A stretch of DNA of 64,000 nucleotides from Deltaproteobacteria bacterium (GTDB lineage Bacteria; JAGRBM01; JAHCIT01): the NCBI GenBank assembly GCA_026129095.1, contig JAHCIT010000004.1:248001-312000 (forward strand), given 5' to 3'. Below, in pieces: positions 50,577 to 60,234 of the stretch. Made by a program: the position numbers and the translations under genes. The stretch's first letter is position 1. Each line of letters begins with the position of its first letter. The notes under the pieces are model-generated. The model had not been told where the DNA came from, searched no databases, and saw only the letters and a program-made list of their open reading frames with translations.

Positions 50577-52775
50577 TCAACCGGCCTCGGCCATCGGCTC
50601 GGCCGCCCGGCGAACCTCCACCCGGATGCCGTTCAGGTGCGCCATCCCGGCGAACTTCTCCAGCGCGCCCGGCCCGTCGGCAGCAAGGAGGTTCGCGTTC
50701 GCGCCGGAGGTCCGGCTGGCGATGCTGAGGCCGTCGGCCTTCCTGTGCCCCCATCCATGCGGAAGCGCGACCACCCTGGGCATCATCTCGTCGGTGATTT
50801 TCACCGGCGCCGTGACCGTGGCCGTGGCCGAGCTGATCTCGGCCAGATCGCCGTCCTCCAGTTCCGCCCGGCGGGCGTCCTCCGGGTGCATGTAGAGGTA
50901 GTTCGTCCGGCGCTCGCCCTTCACGAACTCCTCGATATTGTGCATCCAGGAGTTGTGCGTGAACCGCTCGCGCTTGCTGATCAGCTTGAGCTGCTCCCGG
51001 CACTGGAGTTCCTCGGCGTAGTCGCGCACGAGGTCGCGGGCGGCGTCCACCAGGTCCGGCGGCGCAAGATCGATCTTTCCGTCACCGGTCAATACCCGCT
51101 TGCCGAGGAAATCCCCTGCCGGGTTCGGCTTCAGCAGAACCCCGTGCGGCTTCTTCCTGAGCGCCCAGGGGGTGATCTGGCGCGAGGCGAGCACCAGCAT
51201 CTCCATCATCCGTTCCGGCCTGAAGCCGACACGGCCGCCGATCAGCGGCAGTTTCGATAACAGGCGGTTCAGGTTGAAATAGGCCTGCACCGGTTTTGCC
51301 CCGAAAATGCTGATGCCGCAGGCACGGGCCAGCTCGGTGTAGATCCACCACTCGTCGCGCTGCTCGGCGTCGGGCTGGACCATCGCATCGGTCCACTGGA
51401 GGTATGGTACCGGCTGGAAGCCATTGGCCGGCATGGGCAGGTCCGGCCGCTCGAAAAACGACAGCGACGGCAGGATATAGTGGGCGAGATTGCCGGTCTC
51501 GTTGCGGAACATGTCCACCGAGACGATCAGTTCCAGCTTCTTCAGGGCCTCCTCCATCCGCGACCCGTTCGGGCAGGAAAGCAGCGGATTTCCGGCCGAG
51601 ACGAACAGCGCACGGATCTGCCCGTCCCCCGGCGTGAGGATTTCATCCGGCAGCACGCCGGCCGGGAAGCTGTCCATGACGCTTTCGAAGTTCCCGATCC
51701 GCGACCGGGCCTTGCGGGCTCCGACCCCGGCCATCTTCCCCAGCCGCGGAAGATCAACCAGGCCTCGCGAGACGATCATCCCGCCCCGGCGGTCCAGGTT
51801 CCCCGACACGCAGTTGATGACGTTCAGGACCCAATAGGCGAGCGTGCTGTTTTTGGCCATGTTGAGGCCGGTCGAGCAGTACAGGGCCGAGCCCTTCGAG
51901 TTTCGGTACCGGGCCACCATCTCGCGCAGCTTTTCCGCCGGGATCCCGGTCACCTTCTCGGCCTGCTCCGGCGTCCACTGGCGGGCCAGCTTCTCGGCAG
52001 CGTCCCAGTTCTTCATGTATTTCCCGATCAGGTCGTTCCGGACTCCGCCCGTGGCGATCAGCTCGTTCAGGAACGCCAGCAGGAAATAGACATCCGTGTC
52101 GGGCCGGACGAAAACCTGCTCGCCCAGTCCGCGGGCCGATTCGGTCTTCCGCGGGTTGACGAAATAGACCTTGCCGCCGCGCTGCTCGATCGCCTTCAGC
52201 CGCTCGATCGGCCGTGGCGCGCTCACGAAGCTCATCTGCGAGATGGCGGGATTGGACCCCACGATAATGAAGCAATCCACGTGGTCGAAATCCGGTATGG
52301 GCTGGATGGCCGGTGAGCCATACATGCGGATGGTCGCGGCGAACTTGTTGTTACAGTCCTGCGAACCGGCCGAATAGAAGTTCTTGCTCCCGAGGCCGGA
52401 CAGGAAGGCCTGCGAGAACACCGGATGGGTGCCGCTGAAGGCCGCCGGATTCCCCATGTACATCGCGATGGAGCTGGGGCCGTGCTGGCGGCGGAGTTCC
52501 TTCACTTTCCGGCCGATCTCGCTGAAGGCCCGGTCCCAGGTGATCCGGACCCACTTGTCGCCCACCCGTTTCATCGGGTGCTTGATCCGGTCGGGCGAGT
52601 TGTGGACATCGAGAAACCTGATCCCCTTGATGCACACGTAGCCCTGGGTCACCACATGCTCGCGGTCGGGTTCGACCTTGACGATGCGGTTTCCCTCCGT
52701 CGTCACTTCCAGGCCGCAGGCGGCCTCGCAGATGCGGCAAAAAGTCGTCTTGGTCTCCGTCACCGGTCCGGACAT
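50577..52775 (-). CDS. Molybdopterin-dependent oxidoreductase, DMSO-reductase superfamily
   Basis: 732 residues from ATG 52775 (AGGGGGA 7 nt upstream). N-terminal [4Fe-4S] ligands Cys13, Cys16, Cys20 and Cys48 (CRICEAACG...GYVCIKG). The region where the metal ligand is expected reads YSAGSQDCNNKFAAT (about residues 131-150), unlike the usual formate dehydrogenase (CARxC/U H) or DMSO-reductase (SSxDQ) loops; a Cys within it may coordinate the metal. C-terminal MGD-binding domain has 'HNSWMHNIEEF' and 'PEDARRAELEDGDL'. No Tat signal, no partner subunit next to it. Substrate unknown. Confidence 0.85.
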   Translation of the reverse strand: MSGPVTETKTTFCRICEAACGLEVTTEGNRIVKVEPDREHVVTQGYVCIKGIRFLDVHNSPDRIKHPMKRVGDKWVRITWDRAFSEIGRKVKELRRQHGPSSIAMYMGNPAAFSGTHPVFSQAFLSGLGSKNFYSAGSQDCNNKFAATIRMYGSPAIQPIPDFDHVDCFIIVGSNPAISQMSFVSAPRPIERLKAIEQRGGKVYFVNPRKTESARGLGEQVFVRPDTDVYFLLAFLNELIATGGVRNDLIGKYMKNWDAAEKLARQWTPEQAEKVTGIPAEKLREMVARYRNSKGSALYCSTGLNMAKNSTLAYWVLNVINCVSGNLDRRGGMIVSRGLVDLPRLGKMAGVGARKARSRIGNFESVMDSFPAGVLPDEILTPGDGQIRALFVSAGNPLLSCPNGSRMEEALKKLELIVSVDMFRNETGNLAHYILPSLSFFERPDLPMPANGFQPVPYLQWTDAMVQPDAEQRDEWWIYTELARACGISIFGAKPVQAYFNLNRLLSKLPLIGGRVGFRPERMMEMLVLASRQITPWALRKKPHGVLLKPNPAGDFLGKRVLTGDGKIDLAPPDLVDAARDLVRDYAEELQCREQLKLISKRERFTHNSWMHNIEEFVKGERRTNYLYMHPEDARRAELEDGDLAEISSATATVTAPVKITDEMMPRVVALPHGWGHRKADGLSIASRTSGANANLLAADGPGALEKFAGMAHLNGIRVEVRRAAEPMAEAG

Positions 52776-52987
52776 GATCGGTCCCCCTGTTGTTTCGTCC
52801 CGCCAGCATATCACTGGCCGGGCTCCCTGGTACCGGCAAAACCCTAGAGGCTCAGGGCCGGACTGACAAGCATGTCATTTTTGAGTGCCCCGATGGTTTT
52901 CCCCTTGCCCCGACCGGCTGGCCGGGGTATCCCGTCCGGCTGGGGGACGCCCGGAACCGGTACCGGTTCCGGGCAGCAACAGAGGCG

Positions 52988-54436
52988 ATGACGCTCGGAC
53001 AATATCTCGTCAAAAATGGCTTCGCCACACCGGCGCAGATCGATGATGCGCTGAACCTCCAGGTCGTATATGGCGGCCGGCTGGGCACGAACCTGCTGGA
53101 AGTGGGCGCCCTGGACGAGCGCACCCTCGCCAAGGCGCTCTCGAAATACCACAAGGTAAAGGCCCTGGACCCCACAGCCCCGCTGACCGTGCGGCCCGAT
53201 GCCTTCGAACTCATCAGCCGCCATTTCGCCCGGAAATACAACTGCATTCCCATGTGGACCGAGGGGCAAAAACTCTACGTGGCCACATCGGACCCCCGTA
53301 ACCAGTTCAGCCTGGAGGCGATCGCACGGGTGACGGGCCGCCAGATCGTCCCGCTGGTGATGCCAGAACTGAAGTTCCACGCGGCCCTGGAGAAGTTCTA
53401 CAACATCAAGCGCGAACTCAGGTTCGTGACGCTCTCGATGAAGCTGATCGAGCGCGAGCGGCGGAAGAAGGCCCAGAAGGTCAAGCCCAAGGAGGAAGCC
53501 CCCAAGGCCGCCCCGCCGACCGAAGACCTGATGCCGGAAGAAGTCTTCGAAGGCCAGATCGCGTCGCTCCAGGAACGGCAGGGGATGACGACCGCCCCGC
53601 TCTCCGGGGACCATCCGTTCGGCGACACCGAAGCCCCCGCCGCTGCGGCAAAGGCCCGCGCTCCGGCGGCCAGCGCGCCGCCAAGCATGCCTCCCGGCGA
53701 CCCGAACGCGCAGACGCACACTCCATTCGCCGGCAAGGGTGTGCAGGTGATCGACCGCGAGGCCCTCGCCCGCGCCGAGGCCGAAAGCGCCGACGAGATA
53801 CTTGAAATCGACGATGCCGACATCATTGAAATCGATGATGCCGATATCATCGAGGAAGTCGTCTACTCGCAGTCGGCGGATGCCGCGCCCGAGGAGATAC
53901 TCGAAGCCGACGAAGCGGAACTGGAAGCGCCGAAGTTCACCGCCATCGACCTCAAGACGGCCCAGCAGATGATCGCCGACGCCAGGAACCGAGACGATAT
54001 CGCACGCGCGGCCCTCTCGCTGGCGCTGAATACCATGAGCCGGGCGCTGATCTTCATCGTGAAGGGCAACCTCGTGATGGGCTGGGACGGCGCCGGAGAA
54101 CAGGTGGACCGGGGCACCATCCAGAGCCTGGTGCTGCCGCTGAACGTCCCCAGCGCGTTCAAGTTCGTCTTCGACACGCGGGCGCCATTCGTGGGCCCGC
54201 TGCCGGCCAACGAAACCAACGACCAGTTCCTGAAGCTGCTCGGCGGGGCGCGGCCCAAATCGTCCGTGATCTTCCCGATCCTCTTCCGTGGACGGGTTGT
54301 GAATGTTATTTATGCCGATTCAGGACCGGGCAAGCTGGCCTCGACGGACATTTCGGACCTGCAAATCCTGTCCCCGAAGATCCCGGCGACCTTCGACCGC
54401 ATCCTGAACGAACGCAAGCGCAAAGTGTCCGGGTAA
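52988..54436 (+). CDS. MshEN/GspE-N-terminal-domain protein without ATPase
   Basis: 482 residues from ATG 52988; the frame extends further upstream but overlaps the promoter region of the molybdoenzyme gene. Residues 1-60 are two copies of the MshEN motif (LGQYLVKNGFATPAQIDDAL, then RLGTNLLEVGALDERTLAKA), which in MshE binds c-di-GMP. The GspE-N fold continues to about 150. No Walker A or secretion ATPase domain follows. Instead there is a charged, Ala/Pro-rich linker with repeats of EIDDADII (about 250-290) and a C-terminal domain of about 150 residues, GAF-like by pattern. Likely a second-messenger sensor or adaptor (inference). Downstream is a carbonic anhydrase gene. Confidence 0.78.
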   Translation: MTLGQYLVKNGFATPAQIDDALNLQVVYGGRLGTNLLEVGALDERTLAKALSKYHKVKALDPTAPLTVRPDAFELISRHFARKYNCIPMWTEGQKLYVATSDPRNQFSLEAIARVTGRQIVPLVMPELKFHAALEKFYNIKRELRFVTLSMKLIERERRKKAQKVKPKEEAPKAAPPTEDLMPEEVFEGQIASLQERQGMTTAPLSGDHPFGDTEAPAAAAKARAPAASAPPSMPPGDPNAQTHTPFAGKGVQVIDREALARAEAESADEILEIDDADIIEIDDADIIEEVVYSQSADAAPEEILEADEAELEAPKFTAIDLKTAQQMIADARNRDDIARAALSLALNTMSRALIFIVKGNLVMGWDGAGEQVDRGTIQSLVLPLNVPSAFKFVFDTRAPFVGPLPANETNDQFLKLLGGARPKSSVIFPILFRGRVVNVIYADSGPGKLASTDISDLQILSPKIPATFDRILNERKRKVSG

Positions 54437-54502
54437 CCGGCTTCCGGCCCCGGCATAAGGGCTGCCAGACCGGCAGGCCATCACGGCTCCAGGGAGGAAC
54501 CG

Positions 54503-55207
54503 GTGCAGAAACTGTTGCAAGGCATACTGAACTTCCGCAGGAACGTCGCCCCCGGCTATGCGGAGACGTTCGCCAAGCTCGCCCTCGGCCAGTCACCCGA
54601 CACCCTGCTTATTGCCTGTTCCGACAGCCGCGTTGTTCCCAACCTGTTCGCCTCGACCGAACCCGGCGACATGTTCGTCCTCCGGAACGTGGCCAACCTG
54701 GTCCCTCCCTATGACGATTCCCGTCCCGATACCGGCACCGAATCGGAAGGGGCCGCCATCGAATTCTCCGTCCGGACACTGGGGATTTCCGACATCATCG
54801 TCTGCGGCCATTCGGAATGCGGCGGCATGCAGGCCCTGATGCGCGGCCGGGAGCAGATTCCCGCCCGGAACCTCCGTGCCTGGCTCGCCAACGGCGACCG
54901 GTCCCTGTTCCGGTACCGGGCGGGTGAACGGGCAAGTCCGGAACCGGACGCCGTCAACCAGCTTTCCCAGCTCAACGTGCTCCAGCAGATGGATCACCTC
55001 GCCACCTATCCGGTAATCCGGGAAAAAATGGACGCCGGGAAGCTCCGCCTGCACGGCTGGTGGTTCGAGATATCCACGACCATCGTGCACGCCTGGGATC
55101 CGCTGGAAAACCGGTTCGTGCCGATTGACGAGATGGAAGCCGAGCGGATCATGCAGCGCCTCCATGCCGAGTCCAGCGGCGGCCCGCAGGCCTCCGGTTC
55201 CCGCTGA
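54503..55207 (+). CDS. Beta-class carbonic anhydrase
   Basis: 234 residues from GTG (GGGAGGAACC just upstream). Zinc ligands Cys39, Asp41 (ACSDSRV), His103 and Cys106 (CGHSECGG). Interconverts CO2 and bicarbonate. Cytoplasmic. It precedes proS by about 90 bp. Confidence 0.95.
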   Translation: MQKLLQGILNFRRNVAPGYAETFAKLALGQSPDTLLIACSDSRVVPNLFASTEPGDMFVLRNVANLVPPYDDSRPDTGTESEGAAIEFSVRTLGISDIIVCGHSECGGMQALMRGREQIPARNLRAWLANGDRSLFRYRAGERASPEPDAVNQLSQLNVLQQMDHLATYPVIREKMDAGKLRLHGWWFEISTTIVHAWDPLENRFVPIDEMEAERIMQRLHAESSGGPQASGSR

Positions 55208-55297
55208 GCTGCCAGCCCTCCGTTTGCCACCTTCCGGGCGTCAAGTTACACCAACGCATCCCAGCTGGTACCCCAAGAACAGGAAGAACAATCCCCC

Positions 55298-57016
55298 GTG
55301 CGCCAGAGCCACTACCACCTGCCAACGCTCCGTGAAGACCCCGCCGATGCCGAGCTGATTTCACACAAGCTGCTGTTGCGGGCCGGCCTGATCCGCAAGA
55401 TTGCCGCCGGCATATATGACTACCTGCCAGTGGGCCTGCGTGCGCTCAGGAAGGTGGAACGAATCGTCCGCGAGGAGATGGACCGGTCCGGCGGCCTGGA
55501 GGTCCAGCTCCCCGGCGTCGTCCCGTCGGAACTGTGGGTCGAGTCGGGACGCTGGTCCAAATACGGGAAAGAACTCCTTCGCCTCAAGGACCGGCACAGT
55601 CACGAGTTCTGCATCGGCCCTACTCACGAAGAAGCCATCGTCGATCTTGTCCGCCAGGATTTGCGGAGCTACCGCGAGCTTCCCCGGAACTTCTACCAGA
55701 TCGGCAACAAGTTCCGTGACGAGGTGCGCCCCCGGTTCGGCCTGATGCGCGGACGTGAGTTCCTGATGAAGGACGGCTACAGCTTCCATCCGTCCTACGA
55801 TGATCTGGACCGCGAATACGAGAACATGCGGCAGGCCTACAGCCGGGTTTTCGAACGCTGCGGCCTCAGGTTCCGCGTCGTCGAGGCCGACACCGGAGCC
55901 ATCGGCGGGTCGTCCTCCCACGAGTTCACCGTGCTGGCCGATGCGGGCGAGGATGCCATCGCCTCATGCAACAGCTGCAGCTACACGGCCAATGTTGAAA
56001 AGGCCGAGGCTCGCGCCACGGATCCGGCCCCTGGGAAGCCCCAGAAGCCGAAGCCGGAGGAAGTGCACACCCCGAACCTCAAGACCGTCGAGGAGGTGGC
56101 CGCGTTTCTCGGCATGACGCCACACCAGAAGATCAAGACCATGATCTACGACACCGACCTCGGTCCGGTTGTGGCACTGGTCCGCGGCGACGATACGGTC
56201 AACGAGATCAAGCTCAAGAACGCCTGCAAGGCCGAGTGGGTTCTGCTTGCCAGCGATGAGACTGTCCGGAAGGTCACCGGCGCTCCGCCGGGCTTTGCGG
56301 GCCCCGTCGGCCTCAAAATAGCGGCCCCGATCTATGCCGACCACACCATCCAGACGCTCGTGGATGCGGGCTGCGGGGCCAATCGTGAGGACTATCACCT
56401 GATTGGCGTCAATCCCGGCCGGGATTTCCAGCCAAAGGCCTATGTCGAGCTCCGGACGGTCAGGGCCGGTGATGCCTGTCCACGCTGCCCAAACGGGAAG
56501 CTGGACCTTTTGCGGGGAATCGAGGTCGGCCACATCTTCAAGCTGGGAACCCGCTATTCGGAGCCGATGGGACTCAGTTTCCTGGCCGAGAACGGCGAAA
56601 AGCAGACGGTCATCATGGGTACTTATGGCATCGGTGTGAGCCGGACGCTTCAGGCGGCTGTCGAACAGAATCATGACGCGGACGGCATCATATTCCCGCA
56701 TGGAATCGCACCCTTCGATGTTCATCTGGTCTGCGTGAATGCGAATCAGCCCGAGGTCATCGAGGTCGCCGACCGGATGTACGACCTGCTCCGGCGGTCC
56801 GGCGTGGAAGTCCTTTATGACGACCGGGATGAGCGCCCCGGCATCAAGTTCAAGGATGCCGATCTTCTGGGACTCCCCGTCCGGATGTCGGTCGGCGCCA
56901 AGGGACTCAAGGACGGAGTTGTCGAGTTCCGCCGGCGCAAGGATGGCGAGACCAGCCGGGTTGCCCTTGCAGAGGTGGAAACCTTCGTGAAAACTCACCT
57001 CCTGCGGCAGGACTGA
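55298..57016 (+). CDS. proS: Prolyl-tRNA synthetase (bacterial type with editing domain)
   Basis: 572 residues from GTG. Class II synthetase: 'LLLRAGLIRKIAAGIYDYLP' (motif 1 area), 'RFGLMRGREFLMKDGYSFH' (motif 2), 'GTYGIGVSRTLQAAVEQ' (motif 3). The INS editing insertion, about residues 240-385, is present. Charges tRNA-Pro. Its stop overlaps the ATG of the DUF4388 gene (TGATG). Confidence 0.96.
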   Translation: MRQSHYHLPTLREDPADAELISHKLLLRAGLIRKIAAGIYDYLPVGLRALRKVERIVREEMDRSGGLEVQLPGVVPSELWVESGRWSKYGKELLRLKDRHSHEFCIGPTHEEAIVDLVRQDLRSYRELPRNFYQIGNKFRDEVRPRFGLMRGREFLMKDGYSFHPSYDDLDREYENMRQAYSRVFERCGLRFRVVEADTGAIGGSSSHEFTVLADAGEDAIASCNSCSYTANVEKAEARATDPAPGKPQKPKPEEVHTPNLKTVEEVAAFLGMTPHQKIKTMIYDTDLGPVVALVRGDDTVNEIKLKNACKAEWVLLASDETVRKVTGAPPGFAGPVGLKIAAPIYADHTIQTLVDAGCGANREDYHLIGVNPGRDFQPKAYVELRTVRAGDACPRCPNGKLDLLRGIEVGHIFKLGTRYSEPMGLSFLAENGEKQTVIMGTYGIGVSRTLQAAVEQNHDADGIIFPHGIAPFDVHLVCVNANQPEVIEVADRMYDLLRRSGVEVLYDDRDERPGIKFKDADLLGLPVRMSVGAKGLKDGVVEFRRRKDGETSRVALAEVETFVKTHLLRQD

Positions 57017-58329
57017 TGGGCTCCAGCGATATCACCATTGACGAGCAGGGCGCACTCCAGCTTTCTCCCGAAACACTGGAGCGGCTCAATCTTGAGCCGG
57101 GCCAGACCGTACGGATCCTGTTCGAGGGCGAGAATACCCTCGGACTGCTGACGGCAAGAGGCGAAGTGCGGGACATGCCCGATGGCACCCCCCTGTTCAT
57201 GGGGTCGCTGGCCAATATGCCGATTGCCGACGTGTTCAGTTTCCTGACCATGATCGCCCGCAGCGGTGTGCTGCGGATTTTCACCGAAGGATACGAGAGG
57301 GCCATTTACTTCCGGACCGGCGAGATCATCTTCGCGATCAGCACGCATCCGGAGTACAAGCTGGGTGTTTTCCTGCTGAACCGCGGCGTGATCGACAAGC
57401 GGCAACTGAGAGAAGTGGAGCGGGACTACACATCGGACCGGCGGTTCGGAAAGCTGCTCGTCGAGAAGGGATTCCTCACCACGCAGCAGCTCTGGGATTC
57501 TGTCCGTGCCCAGATCGAGGAAATCGTCTATTCCCTGTTCACGCTCCAGGCGGGAGATTTCATCTTCGTTGAGGGGGAGAATTTCCTCTCCGAAGACCTC
57601 GCCGGGTTTTCCCTGTCATCCCAGAATCTCCTGATGGAAGGCATCCGTCGCACAGACGAGTGGGCTCTCATCAATGAGGAGCTTCCGGACGATGGCGCCA
57701 TCCCCCTCCTGCCGGACAGCCCGCCAGCCAAGCTGCCTGATACCGAGAATGCACGGAAGGTGCTGACGCTTGTTGACGGGCGGCGATCGATCAAGCTGGT
57801 CGTCAAGCTCTCCCGGCTGGGGGAGTTCGAGGGCAAACGGGCCCTGTATGACCTGCTGAAGTCGAAGCACGTCAAGATTCCGCGGGAAGACTCCGGGAAA
57901 AAGGCCGCACGGGACTATGCCGCCGAGGCCCGGGCACTCGTTGACCGGCACAACACCCTGCTCCGCCAGCTTTATGCCGATCTCAAGTCCAAAAACATCG
58001 AGGTGAATTTGCAGGGGACGCTTCGCACGTTCCTGAAGGAACTGGCAACCACGCGGTTTGCCGACATCTTCCAGAACGTCGAACTCAACGCCGCCGGCGA
58101 GATGGATCCCGATGCGGTCATCCGGAACCAGAAGCCGGGTGCCAGCACCTCCCAAAAGGCCCTCGCCATTGAGGGCCTGGGAGAACTGCTCAACTTCGAA
58201 CTCCTTCAGGACGCCCTCCGCGAAATGGCCAACTACGCCATTTTCACGGTCCGGAACTCCTGCCCTGATGACGTGGCAGAACATATCGTCGGCCGTGTGC
58301 GGCAGCTTCAGGCAGGGAAGACCGAGTGA
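57016..58329 (+). CDS. DUF4388-domain protein
   Basis: 437 residues. N-terminal DUF4388 region (LANMPIADVFSFLTMIARSG, then GVLRIFTEGYERAIYFRTGE), followed by the tandem helical motif 'KLGVFLLNRGVIDKRQLREV' and 'FGKLLVEKGFLTTQQLWDSV'. The middle and C-terminal parts are helical with no known domain. Possible second-messenger-responsive regulator, by similarity of the motif to MshEN domains. Cotranscribed with proS (ATG overlaps the stop) and pyrF (GTGA overlap). Confidence 0.8.
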   Translation: MGSSDITIDEQGALQLSPETLERLNLEPGQTVRILFEGENTLGLLTARGEVRDMPDGTPLFMGSLANMPIADVFSFLTMIARSGVLRIFTEGYERAIYFRTGEIIFAISTHPEYKLGVFLLNRGVIDKRQLREVERDYTSDRRFGKLLVEKGFLTTQQLWDSVRAQIEEIVYSLFTLQAGDFIFVEGENFLSEDLAGFSLSSQNLLMEGIRRTDEWALINEELPDDGAIPLLPDSPPAKLPDTENARKVLTLVDGRRSIKLVVKLSRLGEFEGKRALYDLLKSKHVKIPREDSGKKAARDYAAEARALVDRHNTLLRQLYADLKSKNIEVNLQGTLRTFLKELATTRFADIFQNVELNAAGEMDPDAVIRNQKPGASTSQKALAIEGLGELLNFELLQDALREMANYAIFTVRNSCPDDVAEHIVGRVRQLQAGKTE

Positions 58330-59060
58330 CTGAAGCCATGATGGCCGGATTGCCCCGCCTGTTCGTGGCTGCGGATCTCTCCAGCCGGCGGGAACTGGAC
58401 ACGCTGCTGGCGCAGATTGCGCCCACAGGTGCCGGGATCAAGATCGGACTGGAGGCCTATACCGCACTCGGCGGAGAACTGGTTCAGGCAGCAGCGGAAC
58501 AGGGATGTTCCGTCTTTCTGGACCTCAAGTTCCACGATATTCCGACCACCGTGGCCCGTGCCTGTACCAATGTGGCCGCACTCGGGGCCTCCCTCACCAA
58601 TGTGCATGCGCTGGGTGGCCCCCGGATGATCTCCGCCGCCCGCGAGGCGCTGGAAAAGCACGGTGGCCCAGGCCGCACGAAACTTCTCGCCGTCACCATC
58701 CTGACGAGCCACAGCGAAGCCGATGTCCGCGAACTCGGATTCACGGAAAACTCCGCCGTGCTGGTCCCGAGGCTGGCCCGGATGGCCAGGGATGCGGGAG
58801 CCGACGGCGTGGTTTGCTCGCCACACGAAGCCTCCGGCGTCCGTGAGGCCGCCGGGCCCGGCTTTCTTATCGTCACACCCGGAGTCCGCCCGTCCGGATC
58901 GGCCTCGAACGACCAGCAGCGGATTGCAACACCGGTGGACGCCATCCGTTCCGGGGCCACCCATCTCGTCGTGGGACGTCCCATCACGGGCGCACCCGAT
59001 CCGGCCGCCGCGGCGCAGGCGATTATCGGGGAAATCCGGGCCACACTGGCCGGTAACTGA
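58326..59060 (+). CDS. pyrF: Orotidine 5'-phosphate decarboxylase
   Basis: 244 residues from GTG 58326, with ATGs at 58338 and 58341 as alternatives. Catalytic DLKFHDIPTTV gives Asp66, Lys68 and Asp71 (DxKxxD). Last step of UMP synthesis. Start overlaps the previous stop; anmK begins 2 bp after its stop. Confidence 0.95.
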   Translation: MTEAMMAGLPRLFVAADLSSRRELDTLLAQIAPTGAGIKIGLEAYTALGGELVQAAAEQGCSVFLDLKFHDIPTTVARACTNVAALGASLTNVHALGGPRMISAAREALEKHGGPGRTKLLAVTILTSHSEADVRELGFTENSAVLVPRLARMARDAGADGVVCSPHEASGVREAAGPGFLIVTPGVRPSGSASNDQQRIATPVDAIRSGATHLVVGRPITGAPDPAAAAQAIIGEIRATLAGN

Positions 59061-59062
59061 TC

Positions 59063-60229
59063 ATGCCACCAGTTACCGGCCTTGGGATGATGAGCGGCAC
59101 ATCGGCCGACGGAATCGATGCCGTTCCGGTGGAGTTTCCGCCGGGCAAACGCCCCAGACCAGGGAAACGGGTGACGGCGCCCTACCCGGCTCCACTCCGG
59201 ACCGAACTCCTGAAGCTGGCCGAAGCGCGCTCGTTTCCGGTAGACCGGATCGCCGAACTGTCGGTCGAACTCGGACGGCTCCATCTGGAACTGGCACTGA
59301 AAGTCTCGAAGTCACTCAAGCGAAATCCGGATTTCATCGCACTGCATGGGCAGACCATCCGTCACCGGCCCGAGGCCGGGTACACCTGGCAGCTTGTGGA
59401 CCCGGCTCCGGTGGCCGCCGGAACCGGAGCAACAGTGATCTCCGATTTCCGCACCGCCGATGTGGCCGAGGGCGGGGAGGGAGCGCCGCTGGTCCCGTTT
59501 GCCCACCAGATCCTGTTTGCTGACGCGAAAAAATGGACCGCTGCCGTCAATATCGGCGGTATCGCCAATGTGACGCTGCTCCCCCCTGCCGGATCGAACC
59601 ACTCCATCACCGGATTCGACACCGGCCCCGGTAACATGCTGATCGACGCCTGGGTCCAGGAACATGCGGGACAGCCGTTCGACCGTGACGGCCGGATCGC
59701 CCGGAAAGGGACGCCGCAGCCGGCAGGCCGGAGGTGGCTTGAGCGTGAGCCGTATTTTGCCGAACCCCCTCCCAAATCCACGGGGCGCGAGCAGTTCGGC
59801 AAGGTGTTTCTCGGCAAGATCCGCCGGAACCTCGTCCGCATGGGGCTGCACGATGCCGTGGCGACGCTTACGCTTTTTACCAGCGCCTCCATCGCTGACC
59901 AGGTTCTCAGGTGGTCGCCCGTTCAGCCCGAACGCGTCGTCGTCTGCGGCGGCGGGGCCTTTAATCCAGCCATCCTCTGGGGTCTCCGGCAGATGCTTCC
60001 GGGATCGGAGGTCATTCCGAGCACCCGGATGGGGATAGAGCCGCTGGCCGTGGAAGCCGCTGCCTTTGCCCTGCTGGGCATGGAGACGCTGAAGGGGCTG
60101 CCGTCGAATATCACATCCGTTACCGGGGCCACCCGGCCCGCGATCCTCGGGCGCATATCCCCCGGAAGATTATTTTTTAAGACGGTATCAGCTGTCCACG
60201 CCCTGCCCGCAATCGGGTACACTGGCTGA
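59063..60229 (+). CDS. anmK: Anhydro-N-acetylmuramic acid kinase
   Basis: 388 residues. ATP-binding 'GLGMMSGTSADGIDAV' at the N-terminus, 'ALHGQTIRHRPE', and the catalytic Asp in 'DFRTADVAEGGEGAPLVPF'. Opens the 1,6-anhydro ring of anhydro-MurNAc and phosphorylates it, recycling peptidoglycan sugar. The next gene is a MurU-like nucleotidyltransferase starting 5 bp after the stop. Confidence 0.93.
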   Translation: MPPVTGLGMMSGTSADGIDAVPVEFPPGKRPRPGKRVTAPYPAPLRTELLKLAEARSFPVDRIAELSVELGRLHLELALKVSKSLKRNPDFIALHGQTIRHRPEAGYTWQLVDPAPVAAGTGATVISDFRTADVAEGGEGAPLVPFAHQILFADAKKWTAAVNIGGIANVTLLPPAGSNHSITGFDTGPGNMLIDAWVQEHAGQPFDRDGRIARKGTPQPAGRRWLEREPYFAEPPPKSTGREQFGKVFLGKIRRNLVRMGLHDAVATLTLFTSASIADQVLRWSPVQPERVVVCGGGAFNPAILWGLRQMLPGSEVIPSTRMGIEPLAVEAAAFALLGMETLKGLPSNITSVTGATRPAILGRISPGRLFFKTVSAVHALPAIGYTG

Positions 60230-60234
60230 CGGGT

